A stretch of 64,000 nucleotides of DNA, from positions 2,614,001-2,678,000 of the forward strand of contig CP158972.1 in the NCBI GenBank assembly GCA_040429635.1, written 5' to 3'. A program made the translations under genes and the position numbers. The DNA is from Tamlana crocina (lineage in GTDB: Bacteria; Bacteroidota; Bacteroidia; Flavobacteriales; Flavobacteriaceae). Positions 1-9,493 of the stretch are shown in pieces. Numbering within the stretch: the first letter of the stretch is position 1; each line of letters begins with the position of its first letter. The notes under the pieces were generated by a model. The model worked only from the letters and a program-made list of their open reading frames with translations. It had not been told where the DNA came from and ran no database searches.

Positions 1-1839
1 GGGCTCGTTGTTTTCCATAACCATATCGAACACTTCGGCGACATAAGTATTGTGGCAAAAATAAGCTGCCACGCCCCGAAATACTCCGGGTTGACTTTCG
101 CCCCATTTCGATTTTTCCTTCACCAATTTTAAAACCCCAGCATAGCGTTCGGCTTCGTAATCGTTTTTTTCACCAACGGGATTTTTTATGGCACGTTCGA
201 ACAATTCCAATCGAAATTCAATCGGGTCTTTTCCGGCCAATTCAGCCACTTCGTCCAAAAAGGATTGTTCGGCCGCAGCCGTAAAATTCGATCGCGGTGC
301 GCGCCAAGCTCCTGTGGTTACATTTGTAGTTCCCTGGACATCTTCCGCTAAATAATTATCAACCGCTCCCGCTGGAAAACGATCTGGAAACAACGGACTT
401 TCGGGTAGCCCCGTGCCTTTTACCGAAAACGCCACCAAATTGTTGTTTTCATCCAGTGCTGCTTTATATCTCGAACTGTATGACGGACGATAAGTTCCTT
501 GCGTCATATCATCTTCCCGAGTGTAAATGAGTTTAATTGGTGTACCCGCTTTTTTGGAAATAGCTGCAGCCTCAACACCAAAATTCACATAAAGTCGTCT
601 TCCAAAGCCTCCGCCCATTCGAGTCATATTTACCGTAATATTTTCAATGGGCACATCCAACAGCTTTGACACCGATGTTTCTAGGGCTTGCGGCGTTTGC
701 GTTGGGCCAATCAGTTCGACTTCATTTTCCGTAACATGAGCAAAGAAATTCATGGGTTCCATGGTATTGTGCGCAATAAACGGACAACTATAAGTGCGTT
801 CAATCACCTTGGCCGCATTTTCAAAAGCCCATTCGGGGTTGCCATCTTTTCTTCTTTCCCTAGCTTTTCCTGAACTCAAGTTTTTTTCAAGTTGCTGTTT
901 ATGGCTTTCCGTACTTTCTAATGTGCCAACCGTTTCCCAATTGGCCTTTAGGGCTTTTTTGGCTTTCATGAGTTGCCAAGTGGATTCGCCCACAATAGCA
1001 ATCAATTGTAAAAAACCTTTTTCATCAAACCAACCGGGTTCGGGAACTGCAATATCGATAGCAAACGCATCCTTCACGCCTGGCATACTTTTTATTTCGG
1101 CCTCATTGAAATCCTTCAATTTCATACCGAATGCCGGAGGGTGCTGAATCATGGCCAATTGCATGCCTTCCCTTTGAAAATCCAATCCGAACAACGGTTG
1201 CCCGGTTACAATTTTCTTTCCGTCAACATTCTTTTTACTACTGGATATGATATTAAAATCTTTAACCGCTTTCAATTCCACTTCTTCCGGAATCTCTAAT
1301 CCTACGGCTTTTGAAGCTACCTCTCCATAACCAATTGTTCGGCCACTATTCTTCTCTTTTATTACGCCTTTTGAAACCGTTAAATCGGAAACAGAGACTT
1401 GCCATTCTTTGGCTGCAGCTTCCAACAACATACGTCTTCCAGTAGCTCCCGCCATTCTTAAGGCATCCCATCCGCGACGGATAGACTGGCTACCTCCCGC
1501 ATACTGATTTTGATAAATGGCCGCATTTAAAGGCGCTTGCTCCACCACTACATGCGCCCAATCCACATCCAATTCTTCGGCCACAATCATGGGCATGGAA
1601 GTCCGTACATTTTGCCCAATTTCCGGATTGGGTGAATAAATAGTCACCAAGCCCGTATCTCCAATTTTTATAAAACCGTTTATCTCGAACCATTCGTTGG
1701 GAATGGCTATTTGTTCTTTTATTTTTTTATCGGAAGTACATCCGGTAAGCCAACTGAAACCAATGAGCATACCACCTCCGGCAGCAGCCGATATCTTCAA
1801 AAACGAACGACGATTATATTGTGTTTTTATTTTTGTCAT
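1..1839 (-). CDS. Molybdopterin-binding large subunit of an aldehyde/isoquinoline oxidoreductase (partial, 3' end outside window)
   Basis: This is the large molybdenum-cofactor subunit of a xanthine dehydrogenase/IorB-type hydroxylase, which oxidises aldehydes or N-heterocycles in the periplasm. About 613 N-terminal codons are visible and the C-terminus runs off the left edge. The N-terminus has a twin-arginine motif (NRRSFLK, residues 9-15) followed by a small-residue hydrophobic stretch, so Tat export as a folded, cofactor-loaded enzyme is likely. A glycine-rich GGGFGRR motif near residue 408 is typical of the family. The start at 1839 was chosen because it lies just before the Arg-Arg pair. 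It follows the 2Fe-2S subunit gene by 12 bases, so the two are probably co-transcribed. The substrate cannot be read from the sequence. Confidence 0.88.
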   Translation of the reverse strand, partial: MTKIKTQYNRRSFLKISAAAGGGMLIGFSWLTGCTSDKKIKEQIAIPNEWFEINGFIKIGDTGLVTIYSPNPEIGQNVRTSMPMIVAEELDVDWAHVVVEQAPLNAAIYQNQYAGGSQSIRRGWDALRMAGATGRRMLLEAAAKEWQVSVSDLTVSKGVIKEKNSGRTIGYGEVASKAVGLEIPEEVELKAVKDFNIISSSKKNVDGKKIVTGQPLFGLDFQREGMQLAMIQHPPAFGMKLKDFNEAEIKSMPGVKDAFAIDIAVPEPGWFDEKGFLQLIAIVGESTWQLMKAKKALKANWETVGTLESTESHKQQLEKNLSSGKARERRKDGNPEWAFENAAKVIERTYSCPFIAHNTMEPMNFFAHVTENEVELIGPTQTPQALETSVSKLLDVPIENITVNMTRMGGGFGRRLYVNFGVEAAAISKKAGTPIKLIYTREDDMTQGTYRPSYSSRYKAALDENNNLVAFSVKGTGLPESPLFPDRFPAGAVDNYLAEDVQGTTNVTTGAWRAPRSNFTAAAEQSFLDEVAELAGKDPIEFRLELFERAIKNPVGEKNDYEAERYAGVLKLVKEKSKWGESQPGVFRGVAAYFCHNTYVAEVFDMVMENNEP

Positions 1840-1851
1840 GATTTCTGAAGT

Positions 1852-2307
1852 TTAAAGTTTTGATGCCGTTTTTATGGCCTGCTTAATCCGCACGTAGGTG
1901 CCGCAACGACAAATATTTCCGTTCATGGCCAAATCAATATCCTCGTCAGATGGATTTGGGTTTTCCTTCAGTAACGAAGCCGCACTCATAATCTGTCCCG
2001 CTTGACAATACCCGCATTGTGGCACATCATGCTCCAACCAAGCCTGTTGCACAGGATGGTCTCCTTCTTCGGAAAGCCCTTCTATAGTTGTGATTTTCGA
2101 ATCGCCCACGGCAGAAACCCTTAACAGGCAGCTTCTCACCGCACTCCCGTCAAAATGAACCGTACAGGCACCGCACATACCTATTCCACATCCAAATTTG
2201 GTGCCCAAAAGTTCTAAATGGTCACGCAAAACCCAAAGCATTGGGGTATCTCCGTCCACATCCACAGCATAGGATTGGTCGTTAATGTTTAAGTTGAATA
2301 CCGGCAT
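1852..2307 (-). CDS. 2Fe-2S iron-sulfur subunit of a molybdenum hydroxylase (IorA/CoxS-like)
   Basis: This 151-residue protein is the small electron-transfer subunit that passes electrons from the molybdenum subunit encoded immediately downstream. The N-terminal plant-ferredoxin-like domain carries CGIGMCGAC around residues 40-48 plus a later Cys for the first 2Fe-2S cluster. The C-terminal helical domain carries CGYCQAGQ and CRCGTY for the second cluster. The length matches the family. It has no signal peptide, which fits piggy-back export with the Tat-bearing large subunit. No FAD subunit gene is adjacent, so the enzyme is the two-subunit type that probably donates to a cytochrome or quinone-linked partner (inference). 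Confidence 0.93.
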   Translation of the reverse strand: MPVFNLNINDQSYAVDVDGDTPMLWVLRDHLELLGTKFGCGIGMCGACTVHFDGSAVRSCLLRVSAVGDSKITTIEGLSEEGDHPVQQAWLEHDVPQCGYCQAGQIMSAASLLKENPNPSDEDIDLAMNGNICRCGTYVRIKQAIKTASKL

Positions 2308-2435
2308 AATAAAAATTTTGATTTTAAATTACGAAAAAATTAATCACCACTTCGTCAAATTTATAAAGTTAACATAGCGTTAACTAAATCCATTTTAACC
2401 TTGGGCGTGCATTTTTACCCTATACCAGAAAAAAT

Positions 2436-3395
2436 TTAATGAATTGATTTTATAAACTCCAATGCCCGCTGTTCATTATAATATACATTTTTCCTGCCCA
2501 CAAAGCCAGCATGTCCGCCAAATTTGGGCATTTCTAAAAATATATTGGAGTTGTTTTTAGCCTCTTTTACGGGATAACATTCGGGTGACAAAAACGAATC
2601 ATTCAGCGCATTGATAATTAAAGTCGGTGTTTTAATATGTGGAAGGAATTGCAAGCTGCTGCTCGTTTCGTAATAATGCTGGGCACTTTTAAAACCGTGG
2701 GCTTTGGCGGTGTAAACAGAATCGAAATCGCTTAACGTTTTGATAGACTTCAAATCTTCTTCCGATAATAATTCTGAAAAACGTTCCCGTTTTAACTTTA
2801 ATTTTTCAACCAAATGTTTTAGGAATCTGTCGTGGTACAGTTTATTTTTAAAAGCATGCAACGCTTTAGCAGAACCCGCCAAATAGCAAGGTACGGAAAC
2901 CGCTACCGAAGCCTTGACTTCCTTTGGAACAGCTTGGCGTTCGCCCAAATACTTTAAAATAATATTAGCCCCCAAACTGATGCCTTTCAAGTAAATTTCA
3001 GAGTAGTTTTTAGACTGGATGGCATGGTGCATGACAGCATCCAAATCGGCCGTGGCTCCCGAATGGTAACTGCTGAACATTAAATTATCCTCGCCGCTGC
3101 AACCTCGAAAATTAACACAAACGGCATCTACCCCGTTTTTATTGAAAAGTTTGGCTGTTCCCGTCATGTACGGTCGTTGGCCGTTGCCTTCCAAACCGTG
3201 GAGCAAAATAATGAGTTTCGAGGTTTTTTCTTCGGAAAAGCTCCAATCCAAATCCAAAAAATCACCATCGCCGAGTGTAATACGTTCGCGTTCTTGTTTA
3301 AGCGGAGCTCTGCGAACCAAACCGGAATAAACGGTAGAAAAAAATCCGTTTTTAAAAGGAAACCATGGTTTATAAGTACTTTCAATTACTGGCAT
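2436..3395 (-). CDS. YheT-family alpha/beta hydrolase
   Basis: This 319-residue predicted hydrolase resembles the YheT/EMB8 family. It has an HGLEG motif after the first strands (oxyanion region), a nucleophile elbow GISLGAN, an Asp in NALNDSF and a His in GGHAGF near the C-terminus, giving a complete Ser-Asp-His triad. Enzymes of this family act on short esters or lipids, but the substrate is unknown. The start at 3395 (ATG) is preferred over an in-frame TTG six bases upstream. The start lies next to the adenine deaminase stop codon, so the genes form a tight pair on the minus strand, although no functional link is evident. Confidence 0.85.
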   Translation of the reverse strand: MPVIESTYKPWFPFKNGFFSTVYSGLVRRAPLKQERERITLGDGDFLDLDWSFSEEKTSKLIILLHGLEGNGQRPYMTGTAKLFNKNGVDAVCVNFRGCSGEDNLMFSSYHSGATADLDAVMHHAIQSKNYSEIYLKGISLGANIILKYLGERQAVPKEVKASVAVSVPCYLAGSAKALHAFKNKLYHDRFLKHLVEKLKLKRERFSELLSEEDLKSIKTLSDFDSVYTAKAHGFKSAQHYYETSSSLQFLPHIKTPTLIINALNDSFLSPECYPVKEAKNNSNIFLEMPKFGGHAGFVGRKNVYYNEQRALEFIKSIH

Positions 3396-3397
3396 AA

Positions 3398-5020
3398 TCA
3401 ATCGGTTTGCAGAGAAGTGAATTGAAATAATTTTCCGTTGAACAAACCCTTATCGCTTAACTTTAACGACGGAATAACCAATAACGCCATAAACGAAAGG
3501 GTCATATACGGGGCATGTAAAGTACTGCCCAATTGTTTCGCCATCTTATCAATTTCGGTGTAAGCTTTGGCCACCGTTTCGCCATCGTTAGCGCTCATAA
3601 TTCCTGCCACGGGGAGCGGAAGCATTTTCTCGGTACTTTCGGAAACAGCACAAATACCACCCTGGTTTTCAATAATTAAATTGACAGCTTTGCAAATGGC
3701 TTCATCTGAAACGCCTACCGCAATAATATTGTGCGAATCGTGCCCCACTGAAGAGGCTATAGCACCTGCTTTCAATCCGAAATTCTTGATAAATGCCATG
3801 GCTGGGGACTGGTTTCGGTAGCGGTTGACTACTGCCATTTTTAAGACATCGTTTTCTATATTTGAAATGATATTTCCGTTTTCGATGGTGGCTTTTTCAA
3901 CAATTTCATTGGTAATAAGTTGACCCTCCAAAGCCTCGATAACCCTAATTTTTTCAGCGGAAGCATCCACCTTAAAATCTGAAACCTGCTTTTTTTTACA
4001 ATTAAAGTTGTTCAGGTTTTTAAACTCAACCTGTTTTATTTTGGAAACACCATTATCAAATACCAATTCGCCGTTAACAAAAGTTTGCAGGGTTTTGAAA
4101 CCTTTTAAATCTTCAACCACAATACAATCGGCAGCATCACCAACTTGCATTTGCCCCACATCGAGATGGTAATGGTTCACCGGATTTACACACGCCATTT
4201 GAAGTACCTTAAAAACATCAATGCCTTTGGCGACCGCACGGGCACAAAGTTGGTTGATGTGTCCCAAAATTAAATCGTCTGGATGTTTGTCGTCGCTACA
4301 AAACATCATATGCTCGAAATGCTCGGGCACTAAATCGATGAGCGCTTCAAAATTCTTCGCGGCGCTACCCTCCCGAATTAAAATTTTCATGCCCTTTTGC
4401 AGTTTTTCCAAAGCTTCCGCTTTGGTGAAGCACTCGTGATCGGTCGATATGCCTGCAGCAATGTATTTTGAAATATCGTTGCCAACTATTCCTGGGGCAT
4501 GACCATCAATAGGTTTATTGCAATGCTTTGCCCAAGCTATTTTTTGCATCACTTCGGCATCCTCGAACAATACGCCAGGGTAGTTCATCATTTCTGCCAA
4601 GTATTTAATATCGGGATTTTGCAACAAGGTTTTAATCGCATTGGCATCGATAGTTGCTCCAGCCGACTCAAATGTGGTTGCCGGTACACAAGATGGCGCA
4701 CCAAAGTTGAATTTAAATGGTACTTGTTTTCCGTTTTCAATCATAAACTCCACGCCTTGTACGCCAAGTACATTGGCGATTTCGTGTGGATCGGAAACCG
4801 TGGCCACCGTACCATGCTTCACCGCTATTCGAGCAAATTCGCTCGGCACGAGCATACTGCTTTCAATGTGAATATGGGCATCAATGAAACCCGGCAAAAT
4901 ATAGTGTTCTACATAATGTTCTTTTTCAATTATAGATACTATTTTACCATTTTCAACAGTGATTTCACCTTTAAAAATGTTTCGGTTTGGAATATCGACT
5001 ATGTTGCCTTGTAGTTTCAA
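3398..5020 (-). CDS. ade: Adenine deaminase
   Basis: This 540-residue amidohydrolase converts adenine to hypoxanthine and ammonia in purine salvage. The metal-binding HxH lies in [12 protein letters not shown] (His49, His51), followed by [12 protein letters not shown], a HAPG motif, SDDKHPDD and the C-terminal SVGHDSHNI block, all typical of the Ade family. The length is close to the usual ~550-600. It probably starts at a TTG (5020): the same frame runs back to the tilS stop codon 13 bases upstream with no ATG, and the next Met is past the metal-binding motif. It follows tilS closely and is probably transcribed with it and with the downstream hydrolase. Confidence 0.95.
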   Translation of the reverse strand: MKLQGNIVDIPNRNIFKGEITVENGKIVSIIEKEHYVEHYILPGFIDAHIHIESSMLVPSEFARIAVKHGTVATVSDPHEIANVLGVQGVEFMIENGKQVPFKFNFGAPSCVPATTFESAGATIDANAIKTLLQNPDIKYLAEMMNYPGVLFEDAEVMQKIAWAKHCNKPIDGHAPGIVGNDISKYIAAGISTDHECFTKAEALEKLQKGMKILIREGSAAKNFEALIDLVPEHFEHMMFCSDDKHPDDLILGHINQLCARAVAKGIDVFKVLQMACVNPVNHYHLDVGQMQVGDAADCIVVEDLKGFKTLQTFVNGELVFDNGVSKIKQVEFKNLNNFNCKKKQVSDFKVDASAEKIRVIEALEGQLITNEIVEKATIENGNIISNIENDVLKMAVVNRYRNQSPAMAFIKNFGLKAGAIASSVGHDSHNIIAVGVSDEAICKAVNLIIENQGGICAVSESTEKMLPLPVAGIMSANDGETVAKAYTEIDKMAKQLGSTLHAPYMTLSFMALLVIPSLKLSDKGLFNGKLFQFTSLQTD

Positions 5021-5032
5021 ATAGAGATAATT

Positions 5033-6376
5033 TTATTTTTTCACTTCGCCGGAGCTCGGTGTAATATTTAATTCAATTTTTAAAATCTGTTTGCTGTGCT
5101 CGTCCACCCGAAATCTATGGTCGGCACGCTGCCCGATAACCCAAATAATTTCATTTTCTGAACACAGCAGCCACGTGTTTTCCTTATCGAGCAATGAAAA
5201 CTTTTCATCCTTAAAATATTTGCTCAATTTTTTCTTTTTACCCTGCATTCCCAACGGAAAAAACACATCGCCTTCTTGTTTTTTTCTGATTTTTAAAGGG
5301 TATTTCAATTTATTCTTATCGACAAAAATGGTTTTTGCAGACTTTCCGAAAAGCGCATCGGCCTCATCAAAAAACAGAGTACCGGCTGGTGTTTTTACCT
5401 TTTTTTCACCTTCGGAAATGGAAATTTCATTTTCATCAACGACTTCAATTTTACTCAAAAGCAAATAATCCCGGTCTTTTATCAACCTAAAATTATTTGA
5501 CAGTACTTGTTTTCCCGGTTGGGAATCCAAAAGGCGCTCAATATCGTTCCACTCGGTAAAACCGCAGGTTTTAAAGGTTTCAAAAAGGTAGGCTTTGGGC
5601 TGCTTTAATTTTTTGAATTCAGAAATTTTGAAACGGGTTTCGTTATCACCCGTTTTTTCTGCAGCCTTTTCCAGGAAAGCGTCCATTGTATCTCCCACAA
5701 TCACCGCAGTGTCTTGCAAGTTGCTTAAAGTGGTTTGAAAACTCTGCAACAAACTGGGGTTGATTTCCTTTAAAATAGGAACCACTTCGTGGCGCAATTT
5801 ATTCCGAAGGTACTTTACCGATTTGTTACTGCTGTCGTCCCGCCATTTTATGCGGTTTTCTTGGGCGAAATTTTCAATAGCGTTGCTTGAGAAGGGTAAT
5901 AACGGACGCACAAACTTTCCGTTTACCTGTGGTATTCCCGTCAAACCTTCCAAACCTGTACCGCGTGTAAAATTGATTAAAAAGGTTTCCAGATTATCGT
6001 CGGCGTGGTGGGCGGTTAATATATAATCGAACTTTAATTGCTCTGCCAATTCTTCAAACCATTGGTAACGCAATTCGCGGGCTGCCATTTGTATGGAGCG
6101 CTTATTGGTTTCCGCATACCCTTCGGTATCAAAACGCTGTACAAAAACCTCCAAATCCAAACCATCTGCCAAGTACACCACAAAATCTTCATCGGCATCG
6201 CTTTCTTTTCCGCGTAAGCTAAAATTGCAATGCGCCAGTGCAATGTTAAGCTTCAATTTATGACACAAATGCGTCAGTACCACGCTATCAATTCCGCCAG
6301 AAATGGCAATAAGCAGCCTCGATTTTTGCAAAAAAGGCAAATGGGATTCAATATGGGTTTTCAGCTGTTTTAACAT
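5033..6376 (-). CDS. tilS: tRNA(Ile)-lysidine synthetase
   Basis: TilS attaches lysine to the wobble cytidine of tRNA-Ile(CAU), changing its codon reading from AUG to AUA; the enzyme is essential and cytosolic. The N-terminal PP-loop is SGGIDS (residues 26-31) and is followed by HCNFSLRGKESDADE, where the family's HCNFxLRG motif is clear. TAHHADDNLET and the C-terminal TilS substrate-binding domain complete the 447-residue protein. The start at 6376 is preferred over an ATG 30 bases upstream, because a TAnnTTTG promoter box (6382-6389) lies between the two. It leads the tilS-ade-hydrolase run on the minus strand. Confidence 0.95.
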   Translation of the reverse strand: MLKQLKTHIESHLPFLQKSRLLIAISGGIDSVVLTHLCHKLKLNIALAHCNFSLRGKESDADEDFVVYLADGLDLEVFVQRFDTEGYAETNKRSIQMAARELRYQWFEELAEQLKFDYILTAHHADDNLETFLINFTRGTGLEGLTGIPQVNGKFVRPLLPFSSNAIENFAQENRIKWRDDSSNKSVKYLRNKLRHEVVPILKEINPSLLQSFQTTLSNLQDTAVIVGDTMDAFLEKAAEKTGDNETRFKISEFKKLKQPKAYLFETFKTCGFTEWNDIERLLDSQPGKQVLSNNFRLIKDRDYLLLSKIEVVDENEISISEGEKKVKTPAGTLFFDEADALFGKSAKTIFVDKNKLKYPLKIRKKQEGDVFFPLGMQGKKKKLSKYFKDEKFSLLDKENTWLLCSENEIIWVIGQRADHRFRVDEHSKQILKIELNITPSSGEVKK

Positions 6377-6381
6377 GTTTT

Positions 6382-6389
6382 CAAAGATA
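6382..6389 (-). promoter_or_regulatory. TAnnTTTG promoter box of tilS
   Basis: TATCTTTG on the minus strand lies five bases before the chosen tilS ATG, with a TTTTG about 15 bases upstream. This matches the Bacteroidota -7 consensus and suggests a leaderless or nearly leaderless message. The match is by eye only. Confidence 0.5.
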
Positions 6390-6501
6390 CAACTTTGAGT
6401 CTTCAAAAGACACCTCTAAATCGCATTCAACAAACAAAAGTCATTTTTTTGATCCATAAATTTCGTAACTTTAAGAGCAATCAACTTTTAAAAATCAGGT
6501 T

Positions 6502-7194
6502 ATGAGCTCAATGAAAGAACTAAACGACAAAGCCACACAAACGGCTTTCAACAAGAAAGTAGTTTCAATAACCCAACACTTGAAAGCCTACGTAAAACAC
6601 AGGCTTTACATCGCTGAATCGACCGGAATTATTCCGAAAAACATGTACGCTTCCAACGATTTTATTGACGAAGCCATTGCTAAATATTACGAAAACGGCT
6701 ATAACGTTGATGCCGAAACCAACGAGATTAAACTGAAACTTTTTAAAATTGTGGATAGCGAATTGGACGAACTTTTTGCCAAGGAAGCCTTCCATAAAAA
6801 TACCATGAGCACCCACGATATCTTGACGGATGAACTGAACGCTTTGGAAGAAAAATACACCGTTGATGAGGATTTCGATTTTATAATGAACGACGAACTC
6901 AACGACATATCGTATAAACAGGAAAACAAGCTAAAACACCTGTTTTTATATGACGACGATAACGCATCGGTAATTGATGCCTTCGAAATAAAGGACCTCA
7001 AATCGAACCACAACCAAAAGCTTTTAGGCAAATTTTACACTTGGTTGCCTCTTGGGGTGTCGAGTATTGTAGACCTTTCCGTCTTTGGAAGACTAACGAA
7101 CGAGGACATTGCCAAAATCAAAAATATTGAAACCAAACGGGTGGAACGTGTTTTAGCAATTTCGGTAAAATCGTTTAAGAATTATTTGGATTAA
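6502..7194 (+). CDS. Unknown protein with sigma-factor-like N- and C-terminal regions
   Basis: This 230-residue soluble protein has no signal peptide or membrane segment, and I do not recognise it as a named family. The N-terminal stretch (ITQHLKAYVKHRL, then a segment ending FIDEAIAKYYENG) resembles sigma-70 region 2 start patterns. The C-terminal 50 residues (from TWLPLGVSSIVDLSVF through LTNEDIAKIKNIETKRV to the end) look like a region-4 helix-turn-helix in which a generic sequence before the turn is followed by a recognition-like helix. The middle is very acidic. It stands alone, facing away from tilS, and overlaps the 3' end of pabB by four bases. A divergent sigma or sigma-like regulator is the best guess, with low certainty. 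Confidence 0.55.
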   Translation: MSSMKELNDKATQTAFNKKVVSITQHLKAYVKHRLYIAESTGIIPKNMYASNDFIDEAIAKYYENGYNVDAETNEIKLKLFKIVDSELDELFAKEAFHKNTMSTHDILTDELNALEEKYTVDEDFDFIMNDELNDISYKQENKLKHLFLYDDDNASVIDAFEIKDLKSNHNQKLLGKFYTWLPLGVSSIVDLSVFGRLTNEDIAKIKNIETKRVERVLAISVKSFKNYLD

Positions 7195-8480
7195 TTTTCC
7201 AAAACAGTGCGCATCGCTTTCGCTTTTACCAAGCATTCTTCGTATTCTTTTAGTGGGTCGCTTTTGGCCGTAATAGCACCTCCCACAGAATAGGACACGT
7301 ATTTTTCGGTTTGGTTGTACAAAATACTGCGGATAACCACATTAAAATCGAAATCGCCATCGGGAGAAAAATAGCCGACAGCCCCGGAATATACGCCGCG
7401 CTTAGTTGCTTCTTGAGTTTCGGCAATGTTCATGGCCGAAATTTTCGGTGCGCCCGTCATACTGCCCATCGGGAACGTACTTTTAACAATATCAACTGGG
7501 TTTGTATTTTCTTCAACTTCCGAAACCACCGTCGATATCATTTGGTGCACCTGCTCAAAAGTATAAACTTGGCACAGTTCTTCGACTTTAACACTACCCT
7601 TTTTTGCGGTTTTAGACAGGTCGTTGCGCACCAAATCAACAATCATGATATTTTCGCTGCGTTCTTTTTTATCTTTGGCCAGATTTTCTTTTAAATTCTG
7701 GTCTTCATTTTTATTATCCGAACGCTTCGCTGTGCCTTTTATGGGTTGCGAAATCACCTGACTCCCTTCCTTTTTTAAGTAACGCTCTGGTGAGGCGCAC
7801 AGCACGTATTTATCATTCAATTTTAAAAAAGCGGCAAACGGTGGTTTTGAAATATCGTTCAGTTTTTGATAAGTTTCAAACGGATTGATTTGCGTATTCT
7901 CCGCATAAAATTCTTGGCAGAAATTGGTTTCATAAATGTCACCACGATAAATATGCTCTAAAATAGTATTAACTTTTTCAAAATAGTCATCCTTATGAAT
8001 CCGAAGTTTAATTTTAATGGGATTAGCCACTTTTCCTCGAGCCTGTTCACTTTGCGCTATAGCCAATAAATCATCTCGAAATTCATCATCAACAAAACCT
8101 AAATATTGCATTTCTACTCTATCACCCTTAAATAAAAAAAGCTTTTTCGGCTGAAAGAAAAAGAGGTCTGGAAAGCCCAAACCATCGAAGTTTTCAGATT
8201 TTAAATGCTCGATATCGTTTTTTAAATCGTAAGATAAATAACCAAAAATCCAATCGTTTACATAGCCCTGAAACTCCTTCAGTTTATCGAAAGCGTTATG
8301 GTAATCGGTTTTTATGCTTGTAAAGGCATCGACTGCCAAAACAGCGTCGTAGCTAGAATAGTTTTGCTGATAATGATTGGAATCCAACCAAACCACATCG
8401 TCAAATTGTTGGCTCCAAATCAAAGCCTTTTCTTTAAAACGCTCTACATTTTCGGGATTATGGAAATGTTTTTTTCTCAA
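7191..8480 (-). CDS. pabB: Aminodeoxychorismate synthase component I (anthranilate synthase component I family)
   Basis: This 429-residue chorismate-utilising enzyme probably makes 4-amino-4-deoxychorismate for folate. The chorismate-binding core is clear: PIKGTAKR near residue 245, then DLVRNDLSK, FPMGSMTGAPK and YSGAVGYF. The Lys in PIKGT is the residue found in PabB, where anthranilate synthases usually have PIAGT, so PabB is preferred over TrpE. The start is a TTG at 8480, because an in-frame stop lies 12 bases upstream and no ATG is available. It is convergent with the sigma-like gene, overlapping by four bases. No glutamine amidotransferase partner is adjacent. Confidence 0.88.
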   Translation of the reverse strand: MRKKHFHNPENVERFKEKALIWSQQFDDVVWLDSNHYQQNYSSYDAVLAVDAFTSIKTDYHNAFDKLKEFQGYVNDWIFGYLSYDLKNDIEHLKSENFDGLGFPDLFFFQPKKLFLFKGDRVEMQYLGFVDDEFRDDLLAIAQSEQARGKVANPIKIKLRIHKDDYFEKVNTILEHIYRGDIYETNFCQEFYAENTQINPFETYQKLNDISKPPFAAFLKLNDKYVLCASPERYLKKEGSQVISQPIKGTAKRSDNKNEDQNLKENLAKDKKERSENIMIVDLVRNDLSKTAKKGSVKVEELCQVYTFEQVHQMISTVVSEVEENTNPVDIVKSTFPMGSMTGAPKISAMNIAETQEATKRGVYSGAVGYFSPDGDFDFNVVIRSILYNQTEKYVSYSVGGAITAKSDPLKEYEECLVKAKAMRTVLEN

Positions 8481-8561
8481 TAGCAGAATTTATGGTGTAA
8501 AGTTAGCAAGAATACCGAAAAAATTGCAAGTTTTGTATTTTTAAGATACAAACGCAACATT

Positions 8562-9452
8562 ATGTTTTCAATAAAAAACGACTTACTTAGCATATCGGTA
8601 AAAAAAACCGGTGCCGAACTTTGTAAAGTTACCTCGGTAAAACATGGCACCGAATTTATGTGGGATGCCAACCCCGATGTTTGGGGCAGTTTCGCTCCTA
8701 ATTTATTCCCTATTATTGGTGCTTTAAAAGACAACACCTATTCTTTTGAAGGCCAAACTTACCAATTGCCCAAACACGGGTTGGTGCGCAATAACAGTAA
8801 CATAGTAATCCACAAACTTACCGAAGATAATCTTACTTTTAAGCTCACTTATAATGACGAATCTCTTAAAGTTTACCCGTTTAAGTTTGAATTTTATATA
8901 TCGTACACATTAAATGGTTCGGCCATTGAAGTGAACCACACCGTAAAAAATCTCGACGACAAAACCATGTGTTTTTCTCTTGGTGGGCACCCAGCCTTTA
9001 AATGCCCTGTTTATAGCGATGAAAATTACAACGATTATGTTTTGGAATTTGAACAGCATGAAACCGCTTCAAGACATCTTATTAATTTGGACAACGGACT
9101 GGTAAATGGTGATACACAACCTGTATTAAATAATAGCAACACACTCCCACTCACCCACGATTTATTTAACGAAGACGCACTTATTTTTAAAGATTTGAAG
9201 TCGAAAAACGTCACTTTAAAAAGCAAAACCCACGGTGATATTTTGTCGTTTTCCTATCACGATTTTCCGTACTTAGGCATTTGGGCCAAACCTACCGGAG
9301 ATTACGTTTGTATTGAACCTTGGTTGGGCATAGCTGACAATGAAAACACCGATCAGGAGTTCACAACCAAAGAAGGCATTCTGAATTTAAAGCCCAAAGA
9401 CCACTTTTCGGCAAGCTACACCATTAAAATACACAACAGCCATTTAGTGTAA
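8562..9452 (+). CDS. Aldose 1-epimerase family protein (LacX/GalM-like)
   Basis: This 296-residue protein has the galactose-mutarotase-like beta-sandwich pattern: FMWDANPDVWGSFAPNLFP and an LPKHGLVRN segment near residue 70 (substrate-binding His), then SLGGHPAFKCP (second His) and a C-terminal CIEPWLGIAD carrying the likely catalytic Glu. Members equilibrate sugar anomers or act on hexose phosphates; the LacX-like branch is poorly characterised. The gene is transcribed toward the helicase 41 bases downstream, which has its own promoter box. Confidence 0.85.
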   Translation: MFSIKNDLLSISVKKTGAELCKVTSVKHGTEFMWDANPDVWGSFAPNLFPIIGALKDNTYSFEGQTYQLPKHGLVRNNSNIVIHKLTEDNLTFKLTYNDESLKVYPFKFEFYISYTLNGSAIEVNHTVKNLDDKTMCFSLGGHPAFKCPVYSDENYNDYVLEFEQHETASRHLINLDNGLVNGDTQPVLNNSNTLPLTHDLFNEDALIFKDLKSKNVTLKSKTHGDILSFSYHDFPYLGIWAKPTGDYVCIEPWLGIADNENTDQEFTTKEGILNLKPKDHFSASYTIKIHNSHLV

Positions 9453-9467
9453 ACCCGTTTTTAAGTG

Positions 9468-9475
9468 TAACTTTG
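9468..9475 (+). promoter_or_regulatory. TAnnTTTG promoter box upstream of the DEAD-box helicase
   Basis: TAACTTTG matches the Bacteroidota -7 consensus and lies 18 bases before the chosen GTG start. It overlaps an alternative in-frame TTG start at 9473, which argues for the downstream GTG. Confidence 0.4.
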
Positions 9476-9493
9476 CCAACAAATTACAATAGC

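Noticed and set aside
688-1147. Plus-strand ORFs opposite the molybdenum subunit gene
   Set aside because: They are shadows of the strong minus-strand frame, which carries clear family motifs.
1490-1693. 67-residue minus-strand ORF
   Set aside because: It lies in another frame of the molybdenum subunit gene; the correct frame is open to the window edge with Tat and GGGFGRR motifs.
4499-5014. 171-residue plus-strand ORF
   Set aside because: It is antisense to ade and has no recognisable features.
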